A DNA stretch of 64,000 nucleotides from Motacilla alba alba (taxonomy: Eukaryota > Chordata > Aves > Passeriformes > Motacillidae), in NCBI RefSeq assembly GCF_015832195.1, contig NC_052027.1, positions 4,269,149 through 4,333,148 of the forward strand, read 5' to 3'. The translations under genes and the position numbers were made by a program. Positions 1 through 39,000 of the stretch are shown one piece after another; positions within the stretch are counted from its first letter, which is position 1; the number at the start of each line of letters is the position of its first letter. The notes beneath the pieces were generated by a model, which worked only from the letters and a program-made list of their open reading frames with translations, was not told where the DNA came from and did not search any database.

Positions 1-3000
1 AATATAAACTATTTTAATACAAGTTTTATAAAAATCAAACTACTAGTCATAAAATATCAGAGTCTTGCACAAAATGTTATGAGAAATGGTCTGTTATTTT
101 AACAAGTTCCCTGGGAATTAGGAAAAGAAAAATAAAAATCTACAGTCTTCCTGGTAAACTGAGATATGAGCTAATCTTTCACCAAGGTGCAGTAATATTG
201 AGGCTGAAGGTAAATCTAGATTCTTCAGTTACAGTCAGCTTGAAAAGCATTAATCCTTCTCTCCCACAGTCCCTGGGAATGGAACTACAGGAGGATGCAC
301 TGTGTTGGACAGGGACAGGACAGAGAGACTTGATTCCCACCTCTTCCTGAGCCCATGCCAATATTTTTGAAAGGTTTATCAGCAGTGCATGCTGCTAATT
401 GCTCTAAATGACTTACAGTTACAGCTTCACACCCATTTAGTGTGACAGTGCTCAGAGTCACTGCAAGGGAAGGCAGCATAAGGTCCACAAGAGAAGACCA
501 TAATTTCAAAGTGGTGTGAGGCCAGAAAGTTCTGGGTTTCACAGTCATATAAACAGGGTAGGTAGGATGAACTGGAGGCCTGATTTAGGCAGGAGTGTTG
601 ATAACAGAGCGAGGCCATCTCTGCACTGGCCAGCAAGGACAGGTGCAAACGAGGGTGGTCCAGCTTCTGAAATTTACCTGCAGCTTCCCTCTTCTTCCTC
701 TCCTTTCATACTTTGTCAGTCCTCTGATAGTTCAGAAAAGCCCCTAATTATGTGGAAGGATTTGCCCTCCAGTCCCTAGATTGCCTGGCTGTGGCCTGTT
801 TTTGCACAGAACCATAACAAAAGTTACGTGTGGTGCCCAGCAGTGGGGTGTTCAGTGACGTGGTCTGAGGACCACTTAGCTGATCCTCAGGCAGTTACCA
901 ACAGAGTGATGACAGGCCCTCTGCAGACTGAGTTTTGTGAGTTAGATACAAAAGGGACCCACAGCCTTTGCCCCTGATCAGCAGCACTGGTGAGCAGCTT
1001 TTCCTTACAGTGCAGGTGGGAATTACCAGCTTCAGGGTCCAGCACCAGGGCAAGATCTACATTCCCCACCATTTAAAGCATGTACAGCTCCATCAAAAAA
1101 ATTCATTTCACCTGAGGGATATACTTCAGGTTTTGAGTGTGATGGACCCAAATGCTATCCTTTAGTTGTTGTTGATTATGCTTATTTTACTCATTATAGC
1201 TTTGTCAGTGTTAGAGATAAGTGTAATATCTTGTAAAGTAATTTTTAATCAACACTTTGGAAAGAAACAGGTCAAATGTGTTTTGTGTTTGACTGCAAAT
1301 GCCCCTTTGCAGAAATCTTGAAGTTTGGTCTTAGCATTTCCATCACAAACATACTTCAAAAAATCACAGGCAAGGTAGAAATCTTCTCACATTTTGCTTT
1401 GTTTAAACCATCTTGACAAGATCATTTTTTGCCATTATAAATAGTGAAAATTGTACTGCTGAGTAAAACAGTACATACCCCTGTCCTTAGCTAGTTGTTA
1501 GCTGGAATAGGATATCCATTTTGCTACCTTTGAGTGGAAAAACATTTCAGGATAGCAACAGGGCTGTGATGAATCTAGAGAAGTGTCTCCTAATGGAAGA
1601 AAACGAAGGCAGCTGGCCATTTCCAGTGCAGTGAAAACACTGCTTGGGTCTGTTTTCCTGCAGCATCCATTGACACATGGATTCTAAACCTTTCTAGTGC
1701 ACAGACCAGCCAGGCACGGAATGGGAGGGCTTTGTTTTGGCTGCCTCTTGCACTGCCTGTGACTGGCTTCCTTCTCCTTTGTCCTTGGTCTGTCCAAAAT
1801 GCTGCTGCTGAAATGCTCTCCTGTTCCTGTTGAATGCCCTCACTGGGTTTTCGTTTTCCCATTCCTGATTCTTGTCTTTATTTTTTTTTTTTGGGTGGTT
1901 TTCCTCCCGTACAATTTCTTCATCATCTGTGTTTCTAATGCCTTTCCTCTTGCTCCTTGGTCACTGCCTTGTCTGGAGCCCCTACTGGCCTCTGCTTTCT
2001 GTGCTTCCCTCTCCTGCCTTTCCTACTGGTATAGTTTTAGGATTTAACCTCTCTAGGGCAGGCTGTGTGTCTTGGTGTCCACATTTGCAAGGCTTGTACC
2101 TTCCTCTGGATGTATTTTTGGTGGAACCATAGTTAGGCACACACATTGTACATCCAGAGGTGAAGGAAGTCTCACAAAATCATGGAGAACTGGATGGCTG
2201 TCTGAAAACTCCCACCATGCAGAGCTTTCCAGTGGGTATAGGAAGAAAGAAGGAAGCTTCAGATGGGACCATGTTGAGTTCCTCAGGCCCATGTACAGAG
2301 CAGATTCTTACCTCCATGTCAGAACTGTCCTTGCCCAACAACATTATCAGTAGATCAAGAGCATTTTCCTGCCTGTTGACTATTAATTCCCATTTCTGGA
2401 CCATCTACACTCCAGTGATTGCCACCAGTGAGAATTTGCTTCCACCAGTGGCTGAGCAATCCCCCATGGCTTCTTTTGTTTGACCCCACTGACCAGAGGG
2501 GCTACTAGTGACACTCTAGTTTTATATCACTCCTGCTTCCTGACCTAAGGGAAAAACAGTTTAAAGAAATTCTTCAGATTTTTTTACTTCTCTTCAGTGC
2601 TTTGAAACCGAGAGACCTCTATTTTTCATAATTTAAACTCCTGCCTAACTGGGTGAGTGTTTGAATTCCTAGACTATGACAAAATGCTAGCGTGTGTCTG
2701 CCTGAAATGTCGAGAGGATCTTTAATAACCTCCATCCACCAGATTCGGCGTTAAAAGCATTGCTGAGACGATGAGTGGAAACACTACAAACAAGGACCCT
2801 GGCAGTGGGAGGGAGGTGCCCCTCTCCCCTCTCCCTCTCCCCTCTCCCTCGCCGCGGGGGCCGGAGGAAGCACGGCAGGGTGTGCCCGGTGCTGCCCGGG
2901 TGCCATCCCCTCCTGCCGCCGCGCCGGGGCTGGCAGGAAGCTCTCAGGTGCCTGCCTTTTATTTATTTTGGCTACGAGATGTTGTTCTTCTGCAGTAGCC

Positions 3001-4735
3001 TGCAGACCAAAATTTAATGCACAGATGACCCCGCCAAGCAGCCCGTGTGCCCGGAGACTGCTAGGAATGAGGGATTGCACAACAGAGCTGCGCGGAGAGC
3101 ACAGCTATTTCTTGGCTTAATTTGTTTTGTATGAAGCACAGCAGCTGAGGGTGAGCCCTCTCCTTTCTCTGGAGAGGTTCTCAGAGGACTCTCAGTGGGA
3201 GAAGTTCCTGCTGCAGCACTGAGATAAGAGCCTGTCACTGCCCTCAGCTCTCCTGTGAAGTGTCCAGCTCAGATCAGGATGAGATTGCAGGAGGTCTGCC
3301 ATAGTTGTCAGGTTTTCTCTCTTGCCATTGAGGTTTTTGACCAAAAGAAGAGGAGCCATTTGAAAAGTGCAGTGTGACACCATTTTTTCCTTTTATTTCA
3401 TTCCTGTCTTGGAAACTTCAGAGCCAAGTTTATCCCATCATGGCACAATCTCAAACTCCTCGCCTTGCAAAGAGCAGGACAACCTTGGTCATTAGGTTAT
3501 GAGTGGAGATTTATGATCAACTCTCCTTTTATATACACTTAGCCCCACTTTACTGCTACAAACAGATGACGGTGATAAGGTGGGCAGGTTGTTTTAAGTT
3601 TTGCTGGAATGTGAGCACAGTTCTCCTCTTGGCACCAGGAATCTGGCTTGTCTAAAGCAAAAACTAAGCTCTGCAAAAAATGGCATTTGTAAGAACCTGA
3701 TTCGGGTCCTCCTGGAAGCAGCAACCTTTATGTTCAGCATGCAGGTTAACAACACTCCTTTTTCATCAGTATTCTTAAAATTTTTCCACTGTAATTATTT
3801 TTGAAGAGCAGCTGGAAAAAAAAGTCCCATTCACACATTGAAAAAAAATTCCTTGTTTCCAAAAATAATGAAATTTAGTGTCTGTCCCGTGCATTGAAAG
3901 GCTTTGGGAAGCTGACCAGGCTATGGATGCATACCAGTGATCCAGAGATTCCAGCTGTGTGGGTCTCAACCATAAAATACAGGAGACATTGAGAGCAGGG
4001 CCTTCACCCCAACTCTTGGGCCTGAAGTGGCTGACGTGCAAGGATGACAACATGAGTCCTGTGGCATTGGGTGCCCAGAGATGAGTAGTTTGGGATGATT
4101 ACTGCTGCTTTCAGCCTTTCCTGCCCCATGCTCAGGGTGGCCCTGCTCAGGTGCCCAGCCTTGCTTCCCAGGGTGCCCCACTGGGGGCTCTGCCACCTTC
4201 TCAAGTCAAACCAAGGTGCTTTTGCACCCAAGGCTGCCTGCAGAGCCCTGTGGAGGTGCCTCATGTGGTTAACCACCCCAGCTGTGCTCGTTGCATGTGC
4301 CACAATGCCTGTGGTTGATGTAAAGCCACAGCCCATCTGTGCTACTTGTTCTGTGCTCCGAGAGAAGGAAAACGCATCCTAGAACCGCTGCCTTGCTTTC
4401 CTTCTGCTGAGCCTCCCGAGCTGGAGTGGGGCTGGTTAATAAACATGATTCACTGTTGTCTTTTAGCTGTCAAGGCTGGAGTGAAGCTCTTGGTGCCAGC
4501 AGGTCTAGCTCTTCTCACTCGAGGGCTAATGCATTTTGCTTTGGGAAATGGTGACACCCAGCACCACACATTGGCTTTACCTCACGAATAGCCCATATAC
4601 AATTTCCAAACTACTCAGCAATAAAACTCTTCTGTCTCATGCCTCGGTGCCAGCTGTTTAATTAGGAATAAGCAGAGGCTGGGTTTTATTTGTACGACTA
4701 ACAGAGGATATTTTTTTTTCTCTCTCCCCTTCCAG
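1..4735 (+). other. FOXP1: FOXP1 intron (3' part) upstream of the first visible exon
   Basis: Noncoding. It ends in a long pyrimidine tract and TTCCAG acceptor (about 4710-4735). I see no upstream FOXP1 exon here: the zinc-finger and first zipper segments are not encoded in any frame. Open frames are short and resemble no family. A CT-rich, CpG-dense patch lies at about 2815-2945. The rest is AT-rich unique DNA. Confidence 0.85.
2815..2945. repeat. CCCTCT-rich microsatellite next to a CpG-dense patch
   Basis: About 2820-2850 is an imperfect (CCCTCT/CCCCTCTC)n pyrimidine run. It is followed directly by GC-rich sequence with GCCGCGG, GCCCGGG and CCGCCGCGCCGG. It stands out sharply from AT-rich surroundings. 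It could be a small intragenic CpG island or only a mutation-prone repeat with GC-rich flank; no coding potential was recognised. Confidence 0.55.
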
Positions 4736-31297
<26,562 letters not shown>

Positions 31298-31748
31298 GTA
31301 TGTCTGACATCGTTATCCTGAGAATGAAGATTGGAAGAACACGTCAAACTTAGCTGTGAAATCTCTCCATTATTGTACAGTCTGGAGGATTCTCAGTCCA
31401 CTTTGACAACTATGAAATATGTTAACTCTTAGTGCCATCAAGTATCCCATTTGGGAGTATTTTTGATTTTTCTACTTTTTGTTGAAAAAAGGAATTTGTA
31501 CTCTGTGCATTGGATGGACTTGTTTGGTACTTGGGATTTTCCTCTCTTACAGTCAACATCAGTGTTGTAAATTTGCTAAACTGATTCACTTGCATTTAGC
31601 AGCCAGCTGTGGACTGCAGGTCCTGCCAATTTTGGACACTTGAGGACATCAAACTGAGCATGTACACCTGAACTGCAGATCAAGTCTTTGCCCAGATTTT
31701 AAGGATTCCAATGGACAACATATTTGCACAGTACTGCATGTTGATTAT

Positions 31749-31755
31749 CACTGCC
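31749..31755 (+). promoter_or_regulatory. FOXP1: miR-34 seed match in 3' UTR
   Basis: CACTGCC is a 7-mer match to miR-34. miR-34a repression of FOXP1 is known in mammalian B cells. Confidence 0.4.
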
Positions 31756-31794
31756 TTTACTCCATTTTTTTTTTTTGTTTCGTTGGTTGGTTTC

Positions 31795-31890
31795 TTTTTT
31801 TTTTTTTTTTTTTGCTTCCATTTGGGATGGGGAAGGCCTGTGTGTGCACGTGTGTGGGTATGTGTGCGTGCGTGTGAGCGTGTATATCGG
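31795..31890. repeat. Poly(T) then TG-rich low-complexity tract in 3' UTR
   Basis: A run of 19 T at 31795-31813 is followed, after TGCTTCCATTTGGGATGG, by an interrupted (TG)n stretch with CGTG and GCGTGCG variants. Confidence 0.8.
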
Positions 31891-32161
31891 GGAGGGGTTC
31901 AAAGAAAAAATTATCCCAAACTTTTTAATGTATTGCTTTTATTCCCCCGCCCCACTTCTCCTCTACCATTTTAAGTTCTGACCTCAGGCCTCATCTGGGC
32001 CCAGGGCCTCTCGGAGGCTTCAACGTTTTCTGTACTTTGTGATGAATGTTAATAGGTGTTTTTATTATACGAAGCTGAATGTCATTGAATTGTTTGTAGT
32101 TTTTTCTGTCATTCATTCCAATTTCCTTCAGATGCCACCATGTTTTCTTTAGCTATGGAAA

Positions 32162-32169
32162 ACATTCCA
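32162..32169 (+). promoter_or_regulatory. FOXP1: miR-1/206 seed match (8-mer) in 3' UTR
   Basis: ACATTCCA matches the miR-1/206 seed plus A at position 1. FOXP1 is a reported miR-1 target in mammals. This is a sequence match only. Confidence 0.45.
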
Positions 32170-33178
32170 TTTCGGTGTCTCCTTTTTTTGTTGTTGTTGT
32201 TTTTTGAAAAGGTCCCAAATGCTGCACGATACATGTGGAAGGGTTGTCCAACGGAGAGAGAGGAACAAAGTACTGCAAGAATGAGAATGAATGACAGATG
32301 AACATAGAAACACTGTAGGAAGCAACACAGATTCATTCCACAAAGCAGTATTTTTAATATATTCTTGTTTTGTTTAGGTTTTTTGATTTTTTTGGATTTT
32401 TTTTTTTTTTTGGCAGCAACGGTGAATATTAGCAAATGCCACAAAATTGAACAGCACAAAGAAACATATGCAGCACCAACAGAGTTCACTTTTAGTAGAG
32501 AATGAATAGTACAGTGGCAGGTTCTCGGTTGTTTAACACGAGTTCTAATGGGTCAACAAATCTTTCTGCAACATCTAAGATTACCGAGATGGGCACCTAA
32601 ACATTTATTATTACAACTTTATTTTTTTTTCTATTGTTTTTTTACATTTGCATTTGCAAATAGAGGTTGGAAAGATGACTTCATTAAATTGTTACTGTAC
32701 ATGGTGATGTTTCACGGTTAAACATCAGTTCAGGATTGCTCGGTGGCGTTAATCTGTTTGAATACAAATTAGATTTCAGATTGAACTTGTTACGGGAGTT
32801 AATAAGGACGGGGCCCCACTAATGCTAAAGTGTTAATTTTCAGCTGTGCAAATCCAGTACTGCAGTTAGGATTGTTATGCAATATTACACCAGCCAGTAT
32901 GGAAACCTCGCCGGAGGAGTCGGGAGAGTTGGGAGAGAATTGGCGCCAGGGCTTGTTAGGCAAAACTGGCAAAGCTCTGCAAAGCAAACACGACATACAA
33001 AATCTGTTGCCATAGGTCAGTAAACCTCAGTCACCAAACACCTAAACATTTTCATTCTGCAACCACTTTTCCGTCACTCATTTATTTATGTAGGACTGTA
33101 GCTTTTTTTTATTATTTCGAAAAGCCTTTCAGAGCTTAATTTATATTCTTCTTTGTACCTTTTTTTTTTCCTAAAATT

Positions 33179-33186
33179 ACCAAAGA
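33179..33186 (+). promoter_or_regulatory. FOXP1: miR-9 seed match (8-mer) in 3' UTR
   Basis: ACCAAAGA is a full 8-mer match. miR-9 control of FoxP1 is established in chick spinal motor neurons, which makes this site plausible. Confidence 0.55.
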
Positions 33187-33372
33187 TATTACACAAAGGT
33201 AAATTATGTTCTCTGTTATATGCTTTATCTTATGAAGCCAAATATCCTCTTATTGTTGATCAAAGGAGGTTGAAGAATTTAGAGGGAAATGACAAGATGT
33301 GGGCTATTGCTAACCTGAGAGGGAAACTGCTCCTTTATTCTAGAAAATTTAGAAGGCCAAGTAGATGTCTGA

Positions 33373-33379
33373 ACCAAAG
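33373..33379 (+). promoter_or_regulatory. FOXP1: Second miR-9 seed match (7-mer) in 3' UTR
   Basis: ACCAAAG, 194 nt after the first miR-9 site. This is a sequence match only. Confidence 0.45.
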
Positions 33380-34927
33380 TTGTTACTTTTTATTTGCAAT
33401 TCTTTACAGTGACCAAAATGAAAGTCTGTAAAGAGAAATCGAGGAGAGCTTTTGAGGTTAAAACTAGGAATCAGTGTTACTGGGGGAGCTATGAGAAGGG
33501 AGCTGAAGAAAGCAAAGACACAATTATTTCGTGGAAAATTACGGTATCAGATAAAGGAGACAGTTTAATAAAACACAGAAGAGAACAGAAAAGCTCCCAC
33601 AATTTAACTGGATGATATAATGGTATTTCTAGAATAAAAAGGAAAAAAAATTTTTTGGTCTTTGGTTCTACAGATTGTGTGCCACTTCTGTTCCGGGACT
33701 GTGCTGGGATGTCTGCTTTAATTTTGGTTGATCTTGGCACATTTACTCAGTTTTGTTTAGTTTTTGGTCAGCATTTTTCATAAGGAAATAACACTCCTGT
33801 CCACTCATAAGCTTTGGTACAAAAAATTTTATCGGCAGTTACTTTTCTAAAACTCTGCTTTCTGTTTCAAAACGACAAGGAAAAAAAAAAAGAAAAAAAA
33901 GGGCAGTCTGTGGTCATTTGGAAACATTGTCTTTAATTTTTTTTTTTAATTTTTTTTCTAGTTTTGGTTTAAATTATATCCAGGCAGCTTCGTGACGTGC
34001 CGGCGGTAGCCAGACAGGGATCATGAGAATTGAGCCCTGTGCTTCAAAACTGAGTGGTTTGCTGGTTAGTTCGGTATTCAGAAGGGGGATAAAAATCTGG
34101 TAGATTAGTTCATTCTCAGCATGTGTAGCTAGACATGAGTAAAGATAACAGCATGAGAAAACTGTTAGTACGCATACCTCAGTCCAAACTGTTAGGGAAT
34201 GAGTAAATAAAAAATACATTTCACTCAGTTGCACTTAGTTGTATGTCTTGCATGCTTAGTCTAAAGACTGTAGCAAAAATAAAAAAAATTAAAAAAAGAG
34301 AAAAAGAAACAAAAAATTAGAGTTTAACATATCTGGCAGGTGTTGCAGCCTTGCAGAAGAACCAACTGAAAATCTCAGGCTTTACATCAAGCAAACTTCA
34401 CTATGATTTTTACAATTCTGATTCTGTATCCCTTTGGATATACAGTTGCTTCTTTAGGGAGGGGTTTATTATGTTGTACATATATATCCCACTGTGTCTG
34501 TGTGAGCCTTTGTCTTTTGGGGGGAGGGTGGGGAGGGAGGAAAAGGTGGAAAGGTCCTTTTTTTAGATATCATTCCTCAAAAGGAATAAATGCAGACCTG
34601 TTTGTCAAAACACCTTTTGCTTTTTGTGCAACTGCTTTATATTAACTATACTAAAAAATAGCTTTGAAAAAAAAAAACTACTGTATGTAATGGAATTGCA
34701 GAATACGCTGCACATGTATTTTATTTAGTTATCCTTGCTTTAAGAATATTGGATGACATTTGCTGACATGTGGGAGAAAATCCCTGACTTTTTTTTTCAG
34801 CTTTTAAATTGTAACATAGTTGACAGATTTTTTTTTTCTCCTGTTATCATTGATCGAAGCATTTTTGTACAGTTTTTGTGTTTAAGCTGGTTTTTTTGAT
34901 ACTTTCCCACCCCTTCTGTTATCTTAC

Positions 34928-34934
34928 CACTGCC
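34928..34934 (+). promoter_or_regulatory. FOXP1: Second miR-34 seed match in 3' UTR
   Basis: CACTGCC again, within ACCACTGCCTTT, near the distal third of the UTR. This is a sequence match only. Confidence 0.4.
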
Positions 34935-35847
34935 TTTTCTGGCTGTCTTAAACAAAGTTCATATATTTGAAAGGAAAAAAAAATCGTTTAAAAAAAAAAA
35001 ATGTTTTTCTCCTGCTGCAGTAAATATTTTGCATGATGAATTCCAGGGTCACACTTTCAAAGTTTATCAGTGAAGTAGTGATTAATAATGGGGAGTGTCA
35101 AACTATTGAACTTTTTGTATAAAAAAACAAAAAAAATACTTTACAAGGTGCCAAGATGTAAAGACAATTTGTTACATGTTTTTTTTCTCAAAGAAAAGCG
35201 TACATTATGAAAGTAGTACCATGTATCAGGTAAATCGCTGTCAGGAATGAGAGTCAAAGCCTTCCTTGTCCACAAAAAAAAAAAAAAGTTTGTAAATGTA
35301 AAACCTGTTAGGTTTCTGCATTCAACTAGAAGTGAAATGAAAAAAACAAAAAAAAAAAAACAAAATCAAGGCTTATGTAGAACAAGTGACCACAAATAAA
35401 AATGACCTTTTTTTGATTCTCACTCGCAAGAGTCCCGCGGCAGGTCCTGCACCTCCCCTTTCCTGGAGCTTCAGGGAGAGACCGGGGCAGGGATGCTGGT
35501 TCTACAAATATTGCAGATCATTAGATATTTTATATATATACATACATAAATATATATATACAAAAGTTTTTTAAAATAATTTTGAACTATTGTAGTTTTC
35601 AGCTCACCAATAATCTCACGTTCATTATAGCATGGGAAAAAAAAACCAAACGTGTTTAAACTCTTTTGAAATCCTTTGGTACCTTTGGTTAATGAACTCA
35701 GAGTGATTTTTTTTAGATGTTTCAGAAGTCATTTAGTATTCTAGTCTTGCGAGGTGAATTTGCAGTTCAGGACTGCATTTTAATGGGCCCAGAACAGGTA
35801 ACCAAGTATCTTCTACCCATAAGCCTTGATGAAAATGGTACAGTCCA

Positions 35848-35855
35848 GACTGTTA
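35848..35855 (+). promoter_or_regulatory. FOXP1: miR-132/212 seed match (8-mer) in 3' UTR
   Basis: GACTGTTA matches the miR-132 seed plus A. It lies about 130 nt before the first distal poly(A) signal, a position favourable for miRNA action. Confidence 0.4.
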
Positions 35856-35981
35856 GCATGGTGCTTCGTGTGTATGTGCTGCCAGTAACAAGATTTTTTT
35901 TTTTTTTTTTGATAAGGCATAAAAGAAACTCATTCCTTACATCAACTGTAATTCCATCATTCCATGTCTGTTGATACAGAC

Positions 35982-35987
35982 AATAAA
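35982..35987 (+). terminator. FOXP1: FOXP1 poly(A) signal 1 (AATAAA)
   Basis: AATAAA in CAATAAAAAATG, followed by TGTTGTGTAG, a GT-rich element of the kind that supports cleavage. Confidence 0.65.
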
Positions 35988-36038
35988 AAATGTTGTGTAG
36001 TCAGTACTAATTACTGACATTATAGCATTCTCAAATGC

Positions 36039-36044
36039 AATAAA
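36039..36044 (+). terminator. FOXP1: FOXP1 poly(A) signal 2 (AATAAA)
   Basis: AATAAA in GCAATAAAATGC, 57 nt after signal 1, with T/GT-rich sequence TTCTTGTTTTGTTGTT at about 36088-36103. Both signals probably serve the long mRNA. Confidence 0.6.
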
Positions 36045-36065
36045 ATGCTGGTTGTTCACACTGGT

Positions 36066-39000
36066 AATGCAAGTTGCCATGTCCGAAGTTCTTGTTTTGT
36101 TGTTCCCCCTCACAGTGACTCTGATGTCACATCCCATGGTCCCTGATCCGTGGGCGCCTCATCCATGTCCTAGCTCATTCATGGATGGACAAATCTCATC
36201 TCTTGCCTTGAGTCTCCCCCGACCACATCCAAGTATAAAATATTTTAGTGGTGGATTCGTGGACAGTCTGCCCTTACCCGGGGCAGTTGGGTGAGGCTGG
36301 AGCACTGGAAGCAAAGAAGACACTGTCATTCAAGGAATTAATAATCTTTTCCAAGGAAGTCCTTCAGTTTCACCCATTGGGGTCGCAGGGGGTTATTCGC
36401 TTTCTCAAAGGAAGGGGTTGGGGTCTTCATCGTGCAGCTCCTTCCCAGTGCAGTGCCCTGATGGGAATGATGGTGCTGCTGGCTTTGGTAGGAAGGGCTG
36501 GGAATGTGCACTGCACCTCTGCTAAAAGGGGTTTGCAGGAGCAACCCCTTGGTCTATAAAACTGTGAGGAGCAAAGTCCCAACTGGCACTGTCACCCGAG
36601 ACAAACTGAAGGAAAAACCCACCTTCTTTTTCTTCCGAGTAAGCACACATTTATTTTCCTCATCAAGTTTTGTAAAGAAAAATAAAATGTTTAATAACTA
36701 GCATTAGCAGCAAAATGAAATTTCAGAGGAGAGATTTTTCATGAATAATTCATTAAAATTTCACATCTGCAAGATTAGTCATCCAAATAAAATGCTAATG
36801 TCAAAAACATGCACCGTCTATAATATTCTCATCAAGAAATCTTTTTGCATATAATGATAAATGCTTAAATTAGTACAAATGATTTTATAAAAATATTCTA
36901 TCATAAAATTACACCAGATAACTATTTTTTGGGGGTAGGGGGAGGGGAACTTTGCACACTCATTATAGTGTGTCCCCAAATGGTATGGACTGGTAGATTT
37001 TAATAATCAAAATACAGAGAATACAAATTCGGCCTTGGTTGTGTGGTGCACTTGCACCACCAGTGAGATTTTAGTAAACTGGAGAGGATTTGTGGGATTA
37101 AATTTTCCAAAGTCACAGGCAGAGTGGATTGAGCCAGAAGCTGCTGTTTGATATGGTGTGCATCTGTAAAACGGGGGGAGTCAGCTCCAGGTAGGAAACG
37201 TGTCCCTGGATGAGCCCCAGCAGGGCCCTCAGCCTCCCTTGGGGGACTCTGTGTCCCCACACAGGTCACCAGCAGGCAGGTCAGGGGCTGCAAGGCCATC
37301 CCAGATTAATTGGCTGCTCCACCTGCCTGGGCATCTCACGAAAGATGATTTGGGGTTCCAAATGTCATGTTTGTTATCTGCTGACTGCCCGTGGGCGTGG
37401 GTTTAAGGGGAGCTGCTGGGGTGGGTGCCACATGCAGCTTGTGCTGAGGAGCTGGCAACTGAGCTGAGCAGCAGGACCATCATTTCCCCTCCCGTCCCAG
37501 TCAGTGCTGCCTGGAGCAGCGGATGGGAATCTGGCTCTTGGCCACCTCCTGTATCATCTTTGTGTTATTAATCACATTTCTCCTCCCTGGCTGCTCCATC
37601 AGGGAACATCACACAATGCCTTCCTACTCCACCAGCAACAGCCAGCTGGGAAATACCTTTTCCAGGCAGAAACGCTGTTTTCCACCACAGCTGAACAGCG
37701 CTTTTATGGGCAGTGGTGAGGCAATGCCTCTGAGGAATTTCTAAAGAAAACCGGAGCCTGTGAGTAGTTTTTCTGGGTTTCTCCTGTCCCAGAGGGAAAA
37801 GCTCAGGAGCTGGAGGCCCAGGAGGACATGCCAGCTGGTGTGCTCTTTGCACACCCACCTGCTCCCTGCCGACGATCCCATCAGTGACATTTAACTTGGG
37901 CCATGGTCACAGATTCTGACAAACTTCACATTATTGGTCTAATTTAAGGGACTGGCAATCCCTGGTGCCGCTCACTTGCACGCATACACACACCCTTCCT
38001 GACAACAAGGTGTAATTAGCCCTTCTTGACCTATTAATCAGGCTCAGTCTTCAATGATGATGTTAAACGTTCATTTAATGGTGTGTTAATCAGGGCTATC
38101 TTTCATCCTTGCAGCAGTGGTGGTTAATTCTGGCACGTTGAATACTCTTCATCCTCACATCGCCACAAGCCACCACTCTCCCCAGCAGTGATGACTGAGG
38201 TGGTGGGATATGGCCCTCAGGTGTGTTTGCAGCCTCCATGGTATCCACACCTGGTTTTTCCCCAAATCCTGGAGCTGGGACATAGCAAAGTCCTTCTTTT
38301 TGCCCGATTTTATTACCTTGGCTAGAGATCTTCAAAGCACATGAGCTGGAAATGGCAAGCAACATCACCTTGGGGTATTTACCAATCCCTCCTCCTTTCT
38401 TCACAGGAATTTTCTTTGTTAGCCTGAAGAAAAAGGGAAAAAAAACCCCATTTTGTGCCACTTTGTCTGTATTTATTTAGAGGAGCCCAGTGACCACTTT
38501 TTATGCCTCTCAGAAGCATGAAAAACATTTTTTTTCTTCAAGTTATAATGTTAATTTGAAGGTAACCGTCCTTTCAAGGATTAATTCCAGCCAAAGCAAT
38601 AACCATTATTTACCAGAGTTTGACATTTTTATCACTCATCATATTAGCAAATTTCCATTGAAAATGCTAAAATGGTTCGTCATAAGGCACATAACTGCTT
38701 TGGCTGTAAAAATGACCAACACAAGTGCCTGTACTCAAACATTAAATTATACTGTAATTAATAAAGACAGTTAAACTGTCTACTAGCAACAGCAATTTAG
38801 GTAACCACATTTGATCGGCTATAAATTGTAACTACATTAAAATTCCAGAAATATTAGCAATATGGATTACTTGATGGAAATAGGTGCTGATCACTAACTC
38901 TCCTATTTTACAACGGAAGCACAGGTCATGTTGGCCACAAAACTGTGGGCGAAGATCAAGGCTGAGTACTTTTAATCTTGTGAAACAAGCAATTACAAAT

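Larger units (their letters stand above)
31298..36065 (+). other. FOXP1: FOXP1 3' untranslated region (about 4.7 kb)
   Basis: It runs from the TGA to the first well-supported poly(A) sites. It is AT-rich with many T and A runs (31,795-31,813; 32,399-32,413; 33,881-33,900), a TG-rich stretch at 31,840-31,890 and a TA repeat near 35,530-35,566. Seed matches to miR-1/206, miR-9, miR-34 and miR-132 are present, plus one Pumilio element TGTACATA (34475-34482). Several other AATAAA hexamers (33567, 33633, 34585, 35395) could give shorter ends. The exact cleavage site is inferred, not seen. Confidence 0.8.
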
